Assembly: GCA_002104985.1 (NCBI GenBank)
Contig: MCGO01000056.1
Span: forward strand, 1 to 64,000
Direction: 5' to 3'
From: Rhizoclosmatium globosum
Lineage: Eukaryota; Chytridiomycota; Chytridiomycetes; Chytridiales; Chytriomycetaceae
Length of the DNA: 64,000 bases
The notes under the pieces were generated by a model, which saw nothing but the letters and a program-made list of their open reading frames with translations, ran no database searches and was not told the origin of the DNA. The position numbers and the translations under genes were made by a program. Of this stretch, positions 34,207 through 46,269 are shown in pieces (position 1 is the first letter of the stretch; each line of letters opens with the position of its first letter).

Positions 34207-34611
34207 GATCATGTAGATTGCTTTCGATTGAATTTGTTGAAGGAAGGGATCGTGGTGGCAGGAGTAACAGTAACGAACCAGTGGCATTCTTTGTGAGGTT
34301 TGGGAGACACAAAAGGGGGACTCTGTGTCTCCCTCTCCTCCCTCTCATCTAATAATCAAATAATCAAATAAATTAAAAAACAAAACATTATATTGCATTT
34401 GGATATTGCTGGCCGTGCATTGCCTATCGTCTCTTTCTCTCCTTCTCCTTCAATACTCTCTCCCACTCATCTTCACCCATCCATCAATCACCCTTTCATC
34501 AAAAAAACACACACACACAAACTACAACCAGAACCATACACATGCAACCAACTAAAGCCATCAAATCATATCATATTGTAGTATCAACAATAACACAGCA
34601 AACCCACACGC

Positions 34612-35157
34612 CTATTTAGCAAAGTACAAGTTCGCAGGCCTCTCCCCATCCTTTTCCAACTGTTCAAACAGCTTCTCGACAGTATCGATTCTGCTGAACT
34701 GGTCGTAACTCTGCTGCAGCAAGGAAGGTGGAGCGGCCCATTCTGTCCGCGAGAGGACACTGACCAGATGCGAAGGAGTAGTAACTTTAGCGAGGAGGTT
34801 GTTTGCGAATGGTTTCTGAGAGCATTCGTTGAGTGATTCGTTGATGACCTTAGTTTAGAGTTATTAGTCTGCCTCGTTTGATGTCAAACAAACAAACAAA
34901 CAAAGACACACCTTAAACTTTACAGAAAGCGAAGGAAAGGCGGCATTCGCATCCGAGGACAGGCCGTGGCGCTGGACAACCTGGGCCACGGTCGCTGCGA
35001 CTTGGGCCCGATCAAAGACAGGAGCCTTGGACACTTGTTGAGAAGCTGCCTGAGTTGCCTGAGTTGCCTGAGTCAATTGAGAAGTTGCCTGAGTCACTTG
35101 AGAAGAAACTGCCTCGGTTGTGAATGTGTGGGTTGTGAATCGTCGAACCAACAACAT
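34612..35157 (-). CDS. MRPL50: Mitochondrial ribosomal protein mL50-like
   Basis: 160 aa in two exons (35157-34912 and 34848-34612). The N terminus MLLVRRFTTHTFTTEA is a mitochondrial presequence, followed by a Gln/Thr/Ala-rich linker. The second half, joined as LSVKFKVINESLNECSQ then NLLAKVTTPSHLVSVL, resembles the short mL50 domain (a hydrophobic KFKV strand, a helix, then a T-x-x-x-L motif). The assignment rests on pattern only. It is head-to-head with NOC4, the two starts being 112 bp apart. Confidence 0.55.
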
Positions 35158-35269
35158 TTCTCTTTCTCTTTTTTCTTTTTTCTTTTTCTTTTCTTTTCTT
35201 TTCTTTTCTTTCTTTCTTTCTTTCTTTCTTTCTTTTTGTTTTTTGTTCATTCCAACAACAACAAAAGAA
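35158..35269. promoter_or_regulatory. Divergent promoter with CTTT tract
   Basis: 112 bp between the mL50-like and NOC4 start codons. Most of it is a polypyrimidine run on the + strand with CTTTT then CTTT repeats (35165-35236). No TATA element is clear. Confidence 0.6.
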
Positions 35270-37677
35270 ATGGCGACTGACATTACTGCCATTGCTAAAG
35301 AGGCTCTGGCCTCAAAGAAGGGACTGCCTGGAATTGCACAGCTACTTGATCTGATGCTGTTGGATCAGAATGTGCGTGTTTGTTGAACCCTTTCCCTTCC
35401 TCTTCTATCTCAGCCTACTACTCACTCTTAATCTCAATGTACATCTTCTAACACAATCCATCAAATCATTCCATTCAGAGGAAACACTCTACGATCCATG
35501 CTGCCGCTGCTGCTGCTTCCCACGTCTTCTCAAAGCTGATTGAACGCGGTGACTTTAGAGTCGTGCCAACTGCTTCAGAACCTGAAAAGAAGGTCCTGGC
35601 CTGGCTCAAGGACCATCTCGAAGTCTATACCGACAGACTTGCCGACTTGCTTTCCTGTGATGAACCTGCTCTTCAGGTAAATAACTTTCTCTGGGAATGC
35701 AATTCAGAAATCAGGCCTGTTCACGAAGTTAATTTTGGGAATATGTGGATGGTGGGAATCAGAATGAGGAACGGGCTTCTTGGAAAGAAAGTGCAATGCA
35801 TATGGAAATCTGCAAGAATGTCAATCTGAGGTACATCTAGGAACCTGTAAATCGAGTGACCCAAGCTTCATCAAAGTACGGTGGTTGTCTGGAAGGAGTC
35901 ACGGAGAAGCTCTTGATTTGGCACAATGATATTCCCCCGTGAATCTTTCCAACAACAGCCACAATCAGTCAGTCACTCACACTCTTAACAATACAACTAG
36001 ACGTTCAGTGTCGACTGTTTCCTCAAAATCACACGTGCAGAATCAACAGCCCTCGCTCTCGCCGAAAAGAATTCCGCAGAATGGACCTTTGGAAACTCAA
36101 CTTACCTCAAATTCGTGCGTTGTCTTTGCTCCAAAAAGTCATCCTCTGCTTCAACAACTGACCTGACGCGTCACGTCTTGGGACTCTTGAATTCATGGGA
36201 CGATTTGAAGCTCTACTTTTTCAGAAACTTGGAGTTGAGTTTTTTGTTTTGAATTCCGAAAACCAGAATTCCCGTTGTGTTTCCTTATATATTTTTTTTT
36301 ATGTACACACCACTTAACGTTCTTTCATTTTTTCCCCCCCTCTACTCCCTTTCCAAAACAGAAAAGTGTGCAAAACACATGCCCCACAAATCGACATTTC
36401 AATCGTGTTTGACATTCTATCGCAATTGCAGCCGTTTGAAGAACTGACGGGTGATAATTGGGTTACAGCCGAAGGCCTTGGCGCCAAAAAAGCTGCCTCC
36501 ATCGCGGCTTCCAAGAAACGAAAACGACCCGCCAACGATGACGAGTTTGACGATGATAATGATGAGGACGATGAAGAAGATTCCTCGAAAATTCCACCAC
36601 AGTCTAAAGGTGCGCATAAACGCGCGTGTTCAGAGGCGTGGTTGGGGTACCTCAAGATCCCAATGACGGTTGAGATTTATAAAAAGGTTCTGTTGGTTAT
36701 TCACAAGACGGTGATTCCACAGTTGACGCAGCCGACGCTGTTGATTGACTTTTTGACAGACAGTTATAACGCTGGTGAGTTGTTTGTTCTCCCCGTTTTG
36801 TTTTATTTCGTGTTGCTGAATCGCTGTTAAATTCAGGTGGTGCAATCAGTCTCTTGGCGTTAAACGGTTTATTCACATTGATTCACGAACACAACCTGTA
36901 AGTCCCTCATCCCATATCATTCATCATTCTTCCACTTCACCTCCCCCCCTCCTCACATATCTAACCATCAACCACCACAATACAAAAAAACAAACAAACA
37001 GCGACTACCCAGACTTCTACACAAAACTCTACACCCTCCTAGACGAAACCCTCCTCTCAGTGAAATACAGATCCCGCTTCTTCCGTCTCCTCGAGCTCTT
37101 CCTTTCCTCCGCGTACCTCCCATCCTACCTCGTCGCCGCATTTGCAAAACGTCTCTCAAGACTCGCGCTTCGCGCGTCGCCAAGCGCTATTATCATCGTT
37201 ATTCCGTTCGTGTACAATTTGTTGAAGAGGCATCCGGCTGTGATCACGACGATCCATCGGTTTGATGTTGAGGATGTGACGGATGAGAATAGTTGAGTTA
37301 ATTTTATTATTATTATTTTTTTTGCAGTTGCACACCCACATGTCTAACCTGATTTGTTGTTTCATTTTTATTTTTTTATAGCGGATTGCTTCATCATGTC
37401 GGAAAACGATCCTGCGAAATGCAGGGCGCTTGAATCGTCCTTGTGGGAGTTGCAAACAATGACGCAGCATTACCTGCCATCAGTCTCTGCATTGGCACGT
37501 GTCTTCCAGGATCCACTCACTAAACCTGCGTATGAGATTGAAGACTTTTTGGACCTCAGTTATGATACTTTGTTTGAGCTTGAAGCCAAAAAACCAATGC
37601 CAGAGGAAATTCCAATGGCACCTGTGACGAGGGATGTGCGTGGGGAACTGTTTTTTGATGGAGTTATTTCATTTTGA
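35270..37677 (+). CDS. NOC4: Noc4-like ribosome biogenesis protein (CBF/Mak21)
   Basis: Nucleolar protein needed with Nop14 for small-subunit maturation and export. Starts MATDITAIAKEALASKKG, then several exons separated by introns near 35371-35479, 35676-35840, 36231-36360, 36774-36837, 36900-37001 and 37292-37380. The middle reads STYLKFVRCLCSK and LLNSWDDLKLYFFRNLE. An acidic, low-complexity insert (KKRKRPANDDEFDDDNDEDD) follows. The CBF/Mak21 core is YPDFYTKLYTLLDETLL, then YRSRFFRLLELFLSSAYLPS, and IVIPFVYNLLKRHP; near the end DLSYDTLFELE. Some middle exon joins (35660-36180) are approximate. Confidence 0.85.
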
Positions 37678-37826
37678 TGATAAATGTTACTTATGTGGTT
37701 GTGTTGCATAAAGATTTTGATTATTGTTGTTACTTTGTATGATTTTGATATTATTCACAGTTTTATTCAAAATTACATTCATACATATAACAGAAAAATA
37801 TAAAAAGTGCAAGATGCTGTAGCATA

Positions 37827-40800
37827 TTATTGGGTTTTGCAGCTGTTTGGGTCAGACGCTTCCTCGTTCTTCACATTCACCTGTTTGTGTTTTTGAGCAG
37901 CCTTTTCACGTCGAGAATTTGGATTGATTGGAGCATTCTGTTGTTGCTCTTGTTTCTGCAGTTGTACAATTGGTGTTTGAATAACATTCGTCAGAGCTAT
38001 TGGGAGTAGCACATCCCGTTTAGGCTTATTTTCCTGAAATCAAAGTCAACCCTACATACTACATATCAACTACAAAAAACGAACCTTTTCTTTCACTTCC
38101 GGTTTTGCTACTTCAAACACTTCTTCATCATCCACCTCCATCTCAACATCCTCCACCTCCACACAATCTTTCGCACTCAGTTTATCCTTCAATATTGAAA
38201 TGGTAGATTCCGCTTGTTGAACTTTTCGTCCATGTTGTGAAAGAGAGTACTCAGCCGTCCGAACTTTACTCATTTCGTTCAACGAGATGATACGAAGCCC
38301 TCGAATCTCCCGCCGCAATCCTTCATTTTCCAAAATCTTTTCATGCAGTTCAAGTTTCAACAAGTCATACGCTTCAGCATTCATCTCTTCGCCTATCTGT
38401 GAGGTAAGGGAAGAATCATTCGCATCACCACGATTCTTGATTCCAGAAATCACATTTGAAATTAACGACAAATGTTGTTTCAATTGTTCTTCAGATAGCC
38501 CGTGCGACGTGGAATCAATGAGGGAGAGCTGGTTCTTCAGTTCTTTCTTTTCCCGTTTGAGCTGTGAAATCTCCTGGTTCTGTGTGCGTAGTGTCTTCAA
38601 CATTTCCCTAAACTTGCATTCACTTTTGATTCGTCGGTCTTCTACTTCACTCAACAAGGTATTCCCTCCAGCACTATCACTTCCTTCTGTCAAGGACTGA
38701 CTTTCAAATATCGCCAACCGAGCCCGCAGAAACTCATCCTGCATTCGAGCTTCTTCAATCTCTTGCTCCAGCTCATTGACTCTCTCAGTCAGAGTTTCGA
38801 GTTCCTGAACTGCATGCGACTTTTCCATCTCCATCATGGCAAGAGCCGAGTTCAAGTCCTGCGACTCAGATTGGACCAAACTATAATTCGCGTGCAAGCT
38901 TCGATACTCGTTTTCTAGAGCTTGAAGCTGTTGATGTTTCTGTTCAACAGCTTGCTGGAGTTGCATAAATATGGTTTCATCCATCAGACCGGCACCACGG
39001 CTATTTTTGGCATGTTCCAGCTCGATTTGACATTCATTGAGTTGATTCAAAAGTGCTTTGTGATCTTGTTCGAGCTGAGAGTGTTCAGTTAAGGTCTGAG
39101 TGTGTTGTACTTCAAGCTCCTTCAGAGATGTTTGAAGCTTCTTTGATTTCCGTTCGGCAGCAGAAGACGTTTTTTTGGCTTCAGAAAGTTCGTTTTCGAG
39201 CATGGCAGCTCGAGTCTAATTGATTTCGCAGTATTTGGGTTAGAAGAGCTGATGGGTGGCGAGGAAAAAAAGAGGAGAAAAAAATCGAACTGAAACACAC
39301 CTGCACTTCCTCCAAGTTTTGCTGATACCGGTCTTTGTCTCGCTGAATAACTTGATTTGTAGTCTCCTTCAGCTGAACATCTCTCTGAAATTTGTCCAGG
39401 AGCTCTGCTTGACTAGCGATTTCTTTCAGCAGCTTTGACCTCTCAACATTAAACTGAGACTTCATGTCACTCTCCATAGTCAGTGTCTATTTGAAATGAA
39501 GTTAGAGGAGGGGACTTTGTATGTCGAAGTGCAGATGCGACAAACCTGGTACTCTTTCATGTCACACAGGGCCTTCACAACAGAAGAAGTATCCCAGTCA
39601 TAGTCAGCACCAAATGAGATTGCGGTTTCCAAAGCTGTCTCGAAGGCTTCTTCAACCTCATCCCCAAGAGATAGTTTGGAAGAACAAGTTTTTACAAGCA
39701 TCCGAAGAGACGTCTTCAAATCATTTAATTCACAAGCTGAGATGCTACTGGCTTCAGTCTATGGGCAACATCATGGTTTTTGTGAGGAATATGCGGGGAC
39801 ATATGGGAAAGGCGTACCTGCTTCCGAAGTAATTCAGCCTCTTTCCTCAAGAACGCATTCTCTTCTTGACTCGCTTTACACTCAGATAAAGAAATATCTA
39901 ATCGGGCAAGTAGAGACTGATTACTTGTCTGACAGAAGTAACAGTCAGCACAACAATTCCAGTAGAACAGAAGAACCAGGGCAAATAACAAACCTTGAGA
40001 GCATCATATCTCTCCTTCATAGACTCATTTTCCTCCGTTAGACTTGAAAAACTTTCCTTCATTTCTTTGATCTGATTCAACAAGGCTTCTTCCCGCAGTC
40101 TTCCCGCCCGCACGACTTGATCAACGCCTTCATCACTCAAACATTTCAGTTCCTTACGAACTTTATCTTCCTGTAGAAATAAATCGGGATGATTGGATTA
40201 GTTTGGGACAGAAACCAGAAACCAAAACTTACTGCCAGACTCTTACAACCTTCCAACAAGGCCGAAAACTTATCTGACGAAACATTTGGATTTCCAGCAT
40301 CGAAATATCGCATGAATTCAGTTTGTATTGCTTCTGCTTCTTCCGCCTCTTCAGTGAACTCAAACGTCTCCATCAAGCACTTTGCAAAGTCAAATAGTTT
40401 TCGATTCACCAGCACTTTCTCAGACTCATAAGCAGCTTTATCAGCCTGTAAATGAGTTGCTCAGTTAAAGAATCAATGAAGGAGAAAAAAAATGCAAACA
40501 CACTTTTCGAGCCGCTTCCAAGTCCTGGGCTTTGGCTTCCCCAGTATGAAGCAGTTCCGTCAGATTATCGATCGTTCTCTGCACACCTTTGTTAATAAAG
40601 TTGACTAGTCCCACCCAAACCTCAACTGAAACAAACCTGTGACTCACGCAACTCTCCAGCTCGAGTTTCCAAACCTTTCTCCAGGGCCACAACACTCGCT
40701 TCCAGATTCCGTTGCTTTTCCATCGCTCGGTCCAACAGCATCGCCTTATGTCCAGCCTCCTCAATCAAGGCCTGTTTCCCTTCCTCAAACGAACCACGTA

Positions 40801-42066
40801 ACTCATTATACACCTTCTTGATCTATATAGAAAAGTAAGTATTCCTGTTCTAAAACAAAATGAGCAATCCCTCACCTCTCCTTCCTTCAGATCCTCCAGC
40901 ACATTCAAAAAGTCACCAACAGCACAGTCACCAGGAGACAATGTCAACGCCGCCAAAAGCCCTCTCAACTCTTCAACAATCTCTGGCGATAGTTCAAACT
41001 GAATCGCACAGGTTTCCACCAAATCCGCGAGCTTTTCGGACAACTGGGATTGCACAGACTTGACTGCCGTCAATTCACCCTAAATGCACAATCAACTTCT
41101 ATAATCACCAAAAGAAACGATGTGGAGGGGAAGGTATATTACCGATAGAACTTGCCGCTCCTCTCGTTCCTCAGCCACAACCGTGCTCAACCTCTCCCGA
41201 ATACCCATTTCCTCCACCAACCGAGCCTCAACTTCCTTCCGCACAATACATTCACTCCCAAAGAGATTTTCCCATTTCCTAGACTCCTTTTGCAACCGAT
41301 TCACATATCCTGCAACCCCTTCCAACACAACCTTCACCTATACACCAACAAAATCACACATCAGAACTTCTGACGAAACTATTAAACACAAACTTCACCT
41401 GAGCTTCCCGTGTCGCCTCTCGATACCGTAAATCCTGCAAAACACTCAACATCCTCGTCTTCCCCTCAACAACCAAAGCCCGAACACCAGTAACCCGCTT
41501 CAAAAGCTGATTCGCAGCCCGCATCGCCTGCTTCACATCTTCACACTGACCCGCCTAGAGTGGTTGTTTCACAGTTTAAAAATAGATAGTGATGTAAATA
41601 CAAAAAATTACCGATAACCCTCCACATAGCATCAACTCCTCAACAGGTGTACCACCCCCCTCCCTCAGAGGATAACTCTGTCGAAACTCATCCACACCCA
41701 TGAACGTCAAATTCTTTCCCCCAACAACCATCGGCGACAACCCCACACCACCCAATCCCCCATTACTCCCCCCTCCCCCGCTTTTATACAAATTCAATTC
41801 ATTCACAAGCCCTTCAATCCGCGCGCGATACTGTTTCAAAAGGATGTGATCTGATACGAGTTCATTCACTGTAGGTTTGTTACGAATGCTTTTTGCGCGG
41901 GAAGCGAATTTGAGGGTTGAGATTGTTTCGTCAATGAAGCCTGTGCTGGGTGTGACGGTGCAGATGATGAGTGTGCGCGCGTTTCCGCCGAGGGAGGGTT
42001 GAAGGATTCGAGTGATTTTGGAGTTACGGAAGGGGATGTGGCCGCTGTGTTTGTTGTTTTGTTAGA

Positions 42067-42111
<45 letters not shown>

Positions 42112-43463
42112 GTGAGAGGGCGGTGATGGAAGGGAGTCATTTTTTACCGGTCGCTTCCTTCTTTGGATAGCTTTTCAATCACGTTTGTGAGAGCGAGGAG
42201 GGATTTGTTGATGGAGCCTCCTTCTTTGAGTCGTTTTCCTTCTGCACCAGTGTGAGCTGCTCGTTCTGAGCCAGCAAGATCCACGAGGTTCTAATTGATT
42301 GAAAGGGTGGGTTTAGTGGGACCGACATAGGAATATAAATCAAGTTACCAGACAAGAAACGCGTATTCCAGATTGCTTTCCTGCAGCAACGGATTCTTTC
42401 CTTTGACTTTGAATCAAGATTCGAAGAATAGTGTGAGATCGAGAACTGCGTTCATTCATATTTGTTGCCCCAAAGTGCCGATTGGCTGGAATCATAAGGG
42501 ATGAGTAAAAGATGGATGAGTTCAACAAGATAAAAAGAACCTTCTCCTTTTGATATTAATGCCGCGACATGATCTGGGGAGTTGGCAAGAGTTTCTGTTA
42601 ATCCACCAACATGGACACCACGCTTTTTGATGGAATATTCAGTAAGACGGTAATATAGAAAAACGAGACGCATACAGTCATATGCTCATGGATTTTCAGA
42701 TTAATGTTTCCAGGGGACAAGAGATCGTTGACGACTTCATTGTAAATTTCGAGATAGGATACTTTGACTGTATACGTAAGGTCGGTGGACTGCACGAAAG
42801 TGGGGTGTTCAGTTAAATGATAGTATACAAAGTTGCTAGAGACCTTTGCTATACGGGCAAATATGTGATTGATTGCAAGTGAGATAATTCCTGGAGCATT
42901 CTTGTCTCCACTCATAGTAAAAGTCTTTCCCGAGGAAGTCTGACCATAGGCAAAGACAGTAGCATTAATTCCTTCGCAGCTGTGTTTGTGTGTGTTTTGA
43001 TTAGAGACGTGTTTGGTTCGGACAAGCTGAGGCAAGGCACGCACGCACCAATCGTCAATCAGATCCTTTGCCTGCGAATCAAATATGTTTCTTGTTGTTT
43101 CCAGATGCGAAAAGGCCGCGTCGAAGGCGAAGGCGGGTTTGTCTGAGCCGGCGAGTGAAACGGTTGTTTGGGACACGGACCAGGCGGACGACTAGTTTTG
43201 TTTGATGAGTAGTTGTAAGTTTAAACTAGTTGCTAGTTGCTAGTTGGTGGTTGCTAGTTGGTGGAAGAGAAGGAGGGAAGGAGAGAAGGAGAGCTGCTTG
43301 GTTATTCTACCACTCTCACAACACTACACTACACTACTCAACACTACACTACAACTCAATAGCCTACTAACTAGCTCCTTCTTTCTTTTACACGTACCTG
43401 ACCCGCCAGTGTCTCACGCTCGTTCATTGGTCGCATTCGGACAACCACCTTGATCTTGTCCAT
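37827..43463 (-). CDS. CENPE: Kinesin-7 (CENP-E-like) with CaaX box CKTQ
   Basis: Plus-end kinesin with an N-terminal motor and a very long coiled-coil stalk, about 1,600 aa in some 18 exons. The start [17 protein letters not shown] is at 43463. The motor holds the P loop [16 protein letters not shown] (the TSS form is typical of kinesin-7), switch [11 protein letters not shown] and switch [10 protein letters not shown], then the neck region [11 protein letters not shown] Gly-rich linker (about 41730) leads into roughly 1,100 residues of heptad-rich coiled coil, the last large exon being 39203-38083. The tail is basic and ends SCKTQ-stop, a CaaX prenylation box. Family role: chromosome congression at kinetochores; here that is inference. 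A GT microsatellite lies in one intron. Confidence 0.9.
42069..42109. repeat. (GT)n microsatellite in kinesin intron
   Basis: About 20 GT dinucleotides on the + strand, within an intron of the kinesin-7 gene. A shorter (AC) run is in a septin intron near 32811-32828. Confidence 0.9.
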
Positions 43464-43588
43464 CGTTGTCTTGTTGGTTAAGTTGGAAGTTGGTTGGTTT
43501 TCAGAAACAAAGAAAAACGTCCGAACTTCACAGACTTTCTTTCAAACAAATTGTCACCTTTTCCCAAAACAACAATCAAATCAATCCA
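43464..43588. promoter_or_regulatory. Divergent promoter, kinesin-7 / MDM1-like
   Basis: 125 bp between the two start codons of oppositely transcribed genes. No consensus element could be assigned with confidence. Confidence 0.5.
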
Positions 43589-45399
43589 ATGCGAGACCCA
43601 CAGCTGCCGCCACAGCAGTCGCTGCGTTGGATGTCTGAATACCAGCGACAGTTTGTCTGGAACAGAAAGAACCAACCTGCAACTACGAAATCACTGCAAC
43701 CTGTCAACTCAATTAACTCAAATCAATCAAATCTATCAAATGTATCAAGCAAATCTATTCGTTCGGACGCTTCGGACGACCAACAGCTGGACCCCCTCGA
43801 TGTAGCCGCTCCAACTACCGACTTTGACGATGCGGACGACTTGGAGGCATCCCCTGAACTTGTTTCTCAGCTCAAAAACCTCGTGCGGCTTTACTCGGCC
43901 CAGCGTCGTCGCCCGCATGCTGCTGGACCCCACAGACGTCCCAGCGATGTACGTGTTTCAGAGTACTGCATTTAAATACTTAATGTTCTGTTGGAATGCA
44001 GGTCAAGCTGACTCCGGCTGATTCTGGTGCTGCCACTCCACACAGTCGTGCAACTCCTTCAATCCAGGATGAATACAAGGTTCATTCATGATCCTTTCTA
44101 TGATATCCATCCTATTCTCAACTTTCCACACTCCCATACAGAATATTATGAGTCAATATGGAACAGCACCATCTCCTCCACGCCCAGCATCTCATGCCTC
44201 ATACCCTTCCTCTATTCCACGCTATCAAGATGCCTCATACTCTTCTCCGAAACCAGCCTCCATAGTTCGACCTTACTCTCCTGCCGCCTCATACACTTCA
44301 GCTGATATTCAACAAGAAATGGATCGAAGATATTCTACCAACCGCGTTAAAAATATTCGTGTCGATGAAGTTGATCTGAAGGCGGCTAAAAGTCTTGCCG
44401 GATTGCCAGATGAGGAGGAAGACCAAGAAAATGAAGACGAGGTAACGTGTCATACCCTGAGAATAATCTCTTGAGCGAGTCTACGTGTAGACTTTTCAAT
44501 TAGAATGGGGAGGTGTCATCGAAAATGCGGATTCTTGCTTGATCGGACCAGTGAATCCACCTATTCCTCCTTCCAAACCAACGCTATATTAAATCCTAAA
44601 CAATTCAACAGGAACAACCAGACTCGCAATCAACAGCCTTTCGAAACCAAAACCAAAATGCATTTCGCCAACCAGATACACATCATGTTGGATTCCTCCC
44701 TGCCAACAGCACCACAAAACCAACTGCCACACACCTTCGCTCACCTCCACCCCCTCAACATCCTCCCGTTCAACACTTCCATCACCTCCCCCAACTTCCC
44801 AAACTCCCCGCGAAGTCCTCTCCGAAAAACTCCACAAAACCCACACTCAACTCCTCGCAAACCGCCAAGAAACCTACCAATCCGAATACACCCGCGCCTT
44901 CCGCTCCTGGATCCCCGCACTAACCAGAATCGACACAAAAACCGCCGAACTCACCGCAAAAGTCCTCAAAGACGCCAAAACCGCTGCCGCCGCCAAAAAG
45001 CAATCCACCACAACAACCCAAAAACCTCCTCCTCCTCGCACCACACCCGGCTTCTCATTCTACACCCAAGGACCCCCCGACACACTCCCCGCCCCCGCAA
45101 AACGCGTCCTACCCACTTCAGACATGCCAGCAGCCGGCATCGCGTACCCAAAGTCAACAACCGGCGTCCGCGAGCTCTTCCAGCAAAACACGGACGTCCC
45201 AGACATCCCACCGCCCTCCGCCCTCAAAAAGACGGCTCAAGTGTTTGTGGAGGAGAAGCCGGCGTCTAGTGGTGGGGGGAGACGGAAAGAGGGGGGGAGC
45301 AGGATTTTGCAGTTTGCTGTTGAACCGCCTCCGACGTGGAATTTGGCGCAAGAGATTTTGCAGAGGGCGCGGGTTCGTAGGAATCAGTTTGTTTTGTAA
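43589..45399 (+). CDS. MDM1-like microtubule/centriole protein
   Basis: Starts MRDPQLPPQQSLRWMSEYQRQFVW. The SEYQRQF-x-W motif is the repeated signature of MDM1, a centriolar microtubule-binding protein of animals; a second copy, SEYTRAFRSW, occurs in the last exon at about 44898. The rest is low-complexity: Ser/Asn-rich, then Pro/Ser-rich, then an acidic stretch ending near 44440, and a Pro-rich C-terminal part ending RRNQFVL. Introns are near 43950-44001, 44076-44140 and from 44442; the splice between about 44442 and 44830 is not resolved, since three frames compete there. The last exon is clear (REVLSEKLH onward). It is divergent from the kinesin gene. Confidence 0.55.
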
Positions 45400-45724
45400 T
45401 ATTGGTGTAAAGGGAGGGTTGGGGTTTCTTGATAACGAGTGCTTTTTGGCGTGTGCTTTGTGAGTTGGTATAAATAGAGTGGAAATTGTGAGGGGTTTTG
45501 TAGATTGGGTTGTATTCTGGGAATGTGTGGTGTGCGTGTGCGTGTGCTTCTTAAGCTGCAGAATTCTGCTCTTGTTTCATCTCTTATAATTATTATACTC
45601 TATATTTTTTTATTCTTTTACTCCAATTGTAGAGGCTTATTACTGAGGCTTCAACAAACAAGCAAACCTAAAACAAGCCCACAATATTTAGCACCAAATC
45701 ACTAAATCAATGTTAAATAGTTAC
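45400..45724. other. Convergent intergenic region
   Basis: 3' flanks of two convergent genes; AT-rich towards 45600 with TATTTTTTTATT. No gene seen. Confidence 0.5.
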
Positions 45725-46196
45725 TTACGCGTTGTCTACAAAGTCCTCTTGATTGATTCGGTCTTTTTCATGCCCATTGGGTGTTTGGTTGTATGTCGTC
45801 ACCCCAACATCTGCCATAGCTGCTTTATATTGTTCAAGAGTGATATGTCCTTTTCCAGTTATATCAAAGATTTTGAAGAGCGCCACCAAGTTTTCACGCG
45901 AGAATACGAGCATAGCTTGTCCTCGAGTCTAAAACACCAGCACCACCGTCAACATTAAAAACAGCATCAAGAACAAACACCTTTGCAGTTTTCGCATCTT
46001 CGAGTTTTTTGATGATGTATTTCTTTGGGTCTTCCGGTCGTTGGTGGAGCAAACCAGTCATAATTTGCTGTAGGGTTTGAGGGATATTGTGTTTCTTGAG
46101 GTATGCATCTGCTGCTTCTCTCTGTCCTGCTCCAGGTACAGAATTTGCGACTCCAGATGGACCACCTGCTGGAGGAATCGTTGCTGTTGTGGACAT
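45725..46196 (-). CDS. EFCAB10: EFCAB10-like ciliary protein
   Basis: About 138 aa in two exons (46196 to about 45980, about 45929-45725), joined as KTAKTRGQAM. Residues about 27-68 form a RIIa/DPY-30-type dimerisation-docking helix pair: AADAYLKKHNIPQTLQQIMT then RPEDPKKYIIKKLE. One EF-hand follows (LFKIFDITGKGHITLEQYKA), but loop positions 3, 5 and 12 are Thr, Lys and Gln, so it probably does not bind calcium. The pairing of an RIIa-type domain with one EF-hand is the layout of EFCAB10, known from ciliated eukaryotes. It lies 73 bp after the UBE2U-like gene on the same strand. Confidence 0.75.
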
Positions 46197-46269
46197 TGAA
46201 GCGCAAACAATAATTGTCAGTAAATTTACTCATCTGTTCTACATCAAAAAATCGATTCATGCTGTACTA

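Noticed and set aside
34864..35292. Start of the mL50-like gene at 35292
   Set aside because: The extra N-terminal residues come from the CTTT tract (Lys/Arg/Glu run); the ATG at 35157 gives a normal mitochondrial presequence.
44505..45269. 254-codon plus-strand ORF in the MDM1-like gene
   Set aside because: Its composition (Pro/His/Arg/Asn-rich) is that of an off-frame reading; the frame ending at 45399 shows the conserved-looking REVLSEKLH to QFVL part.
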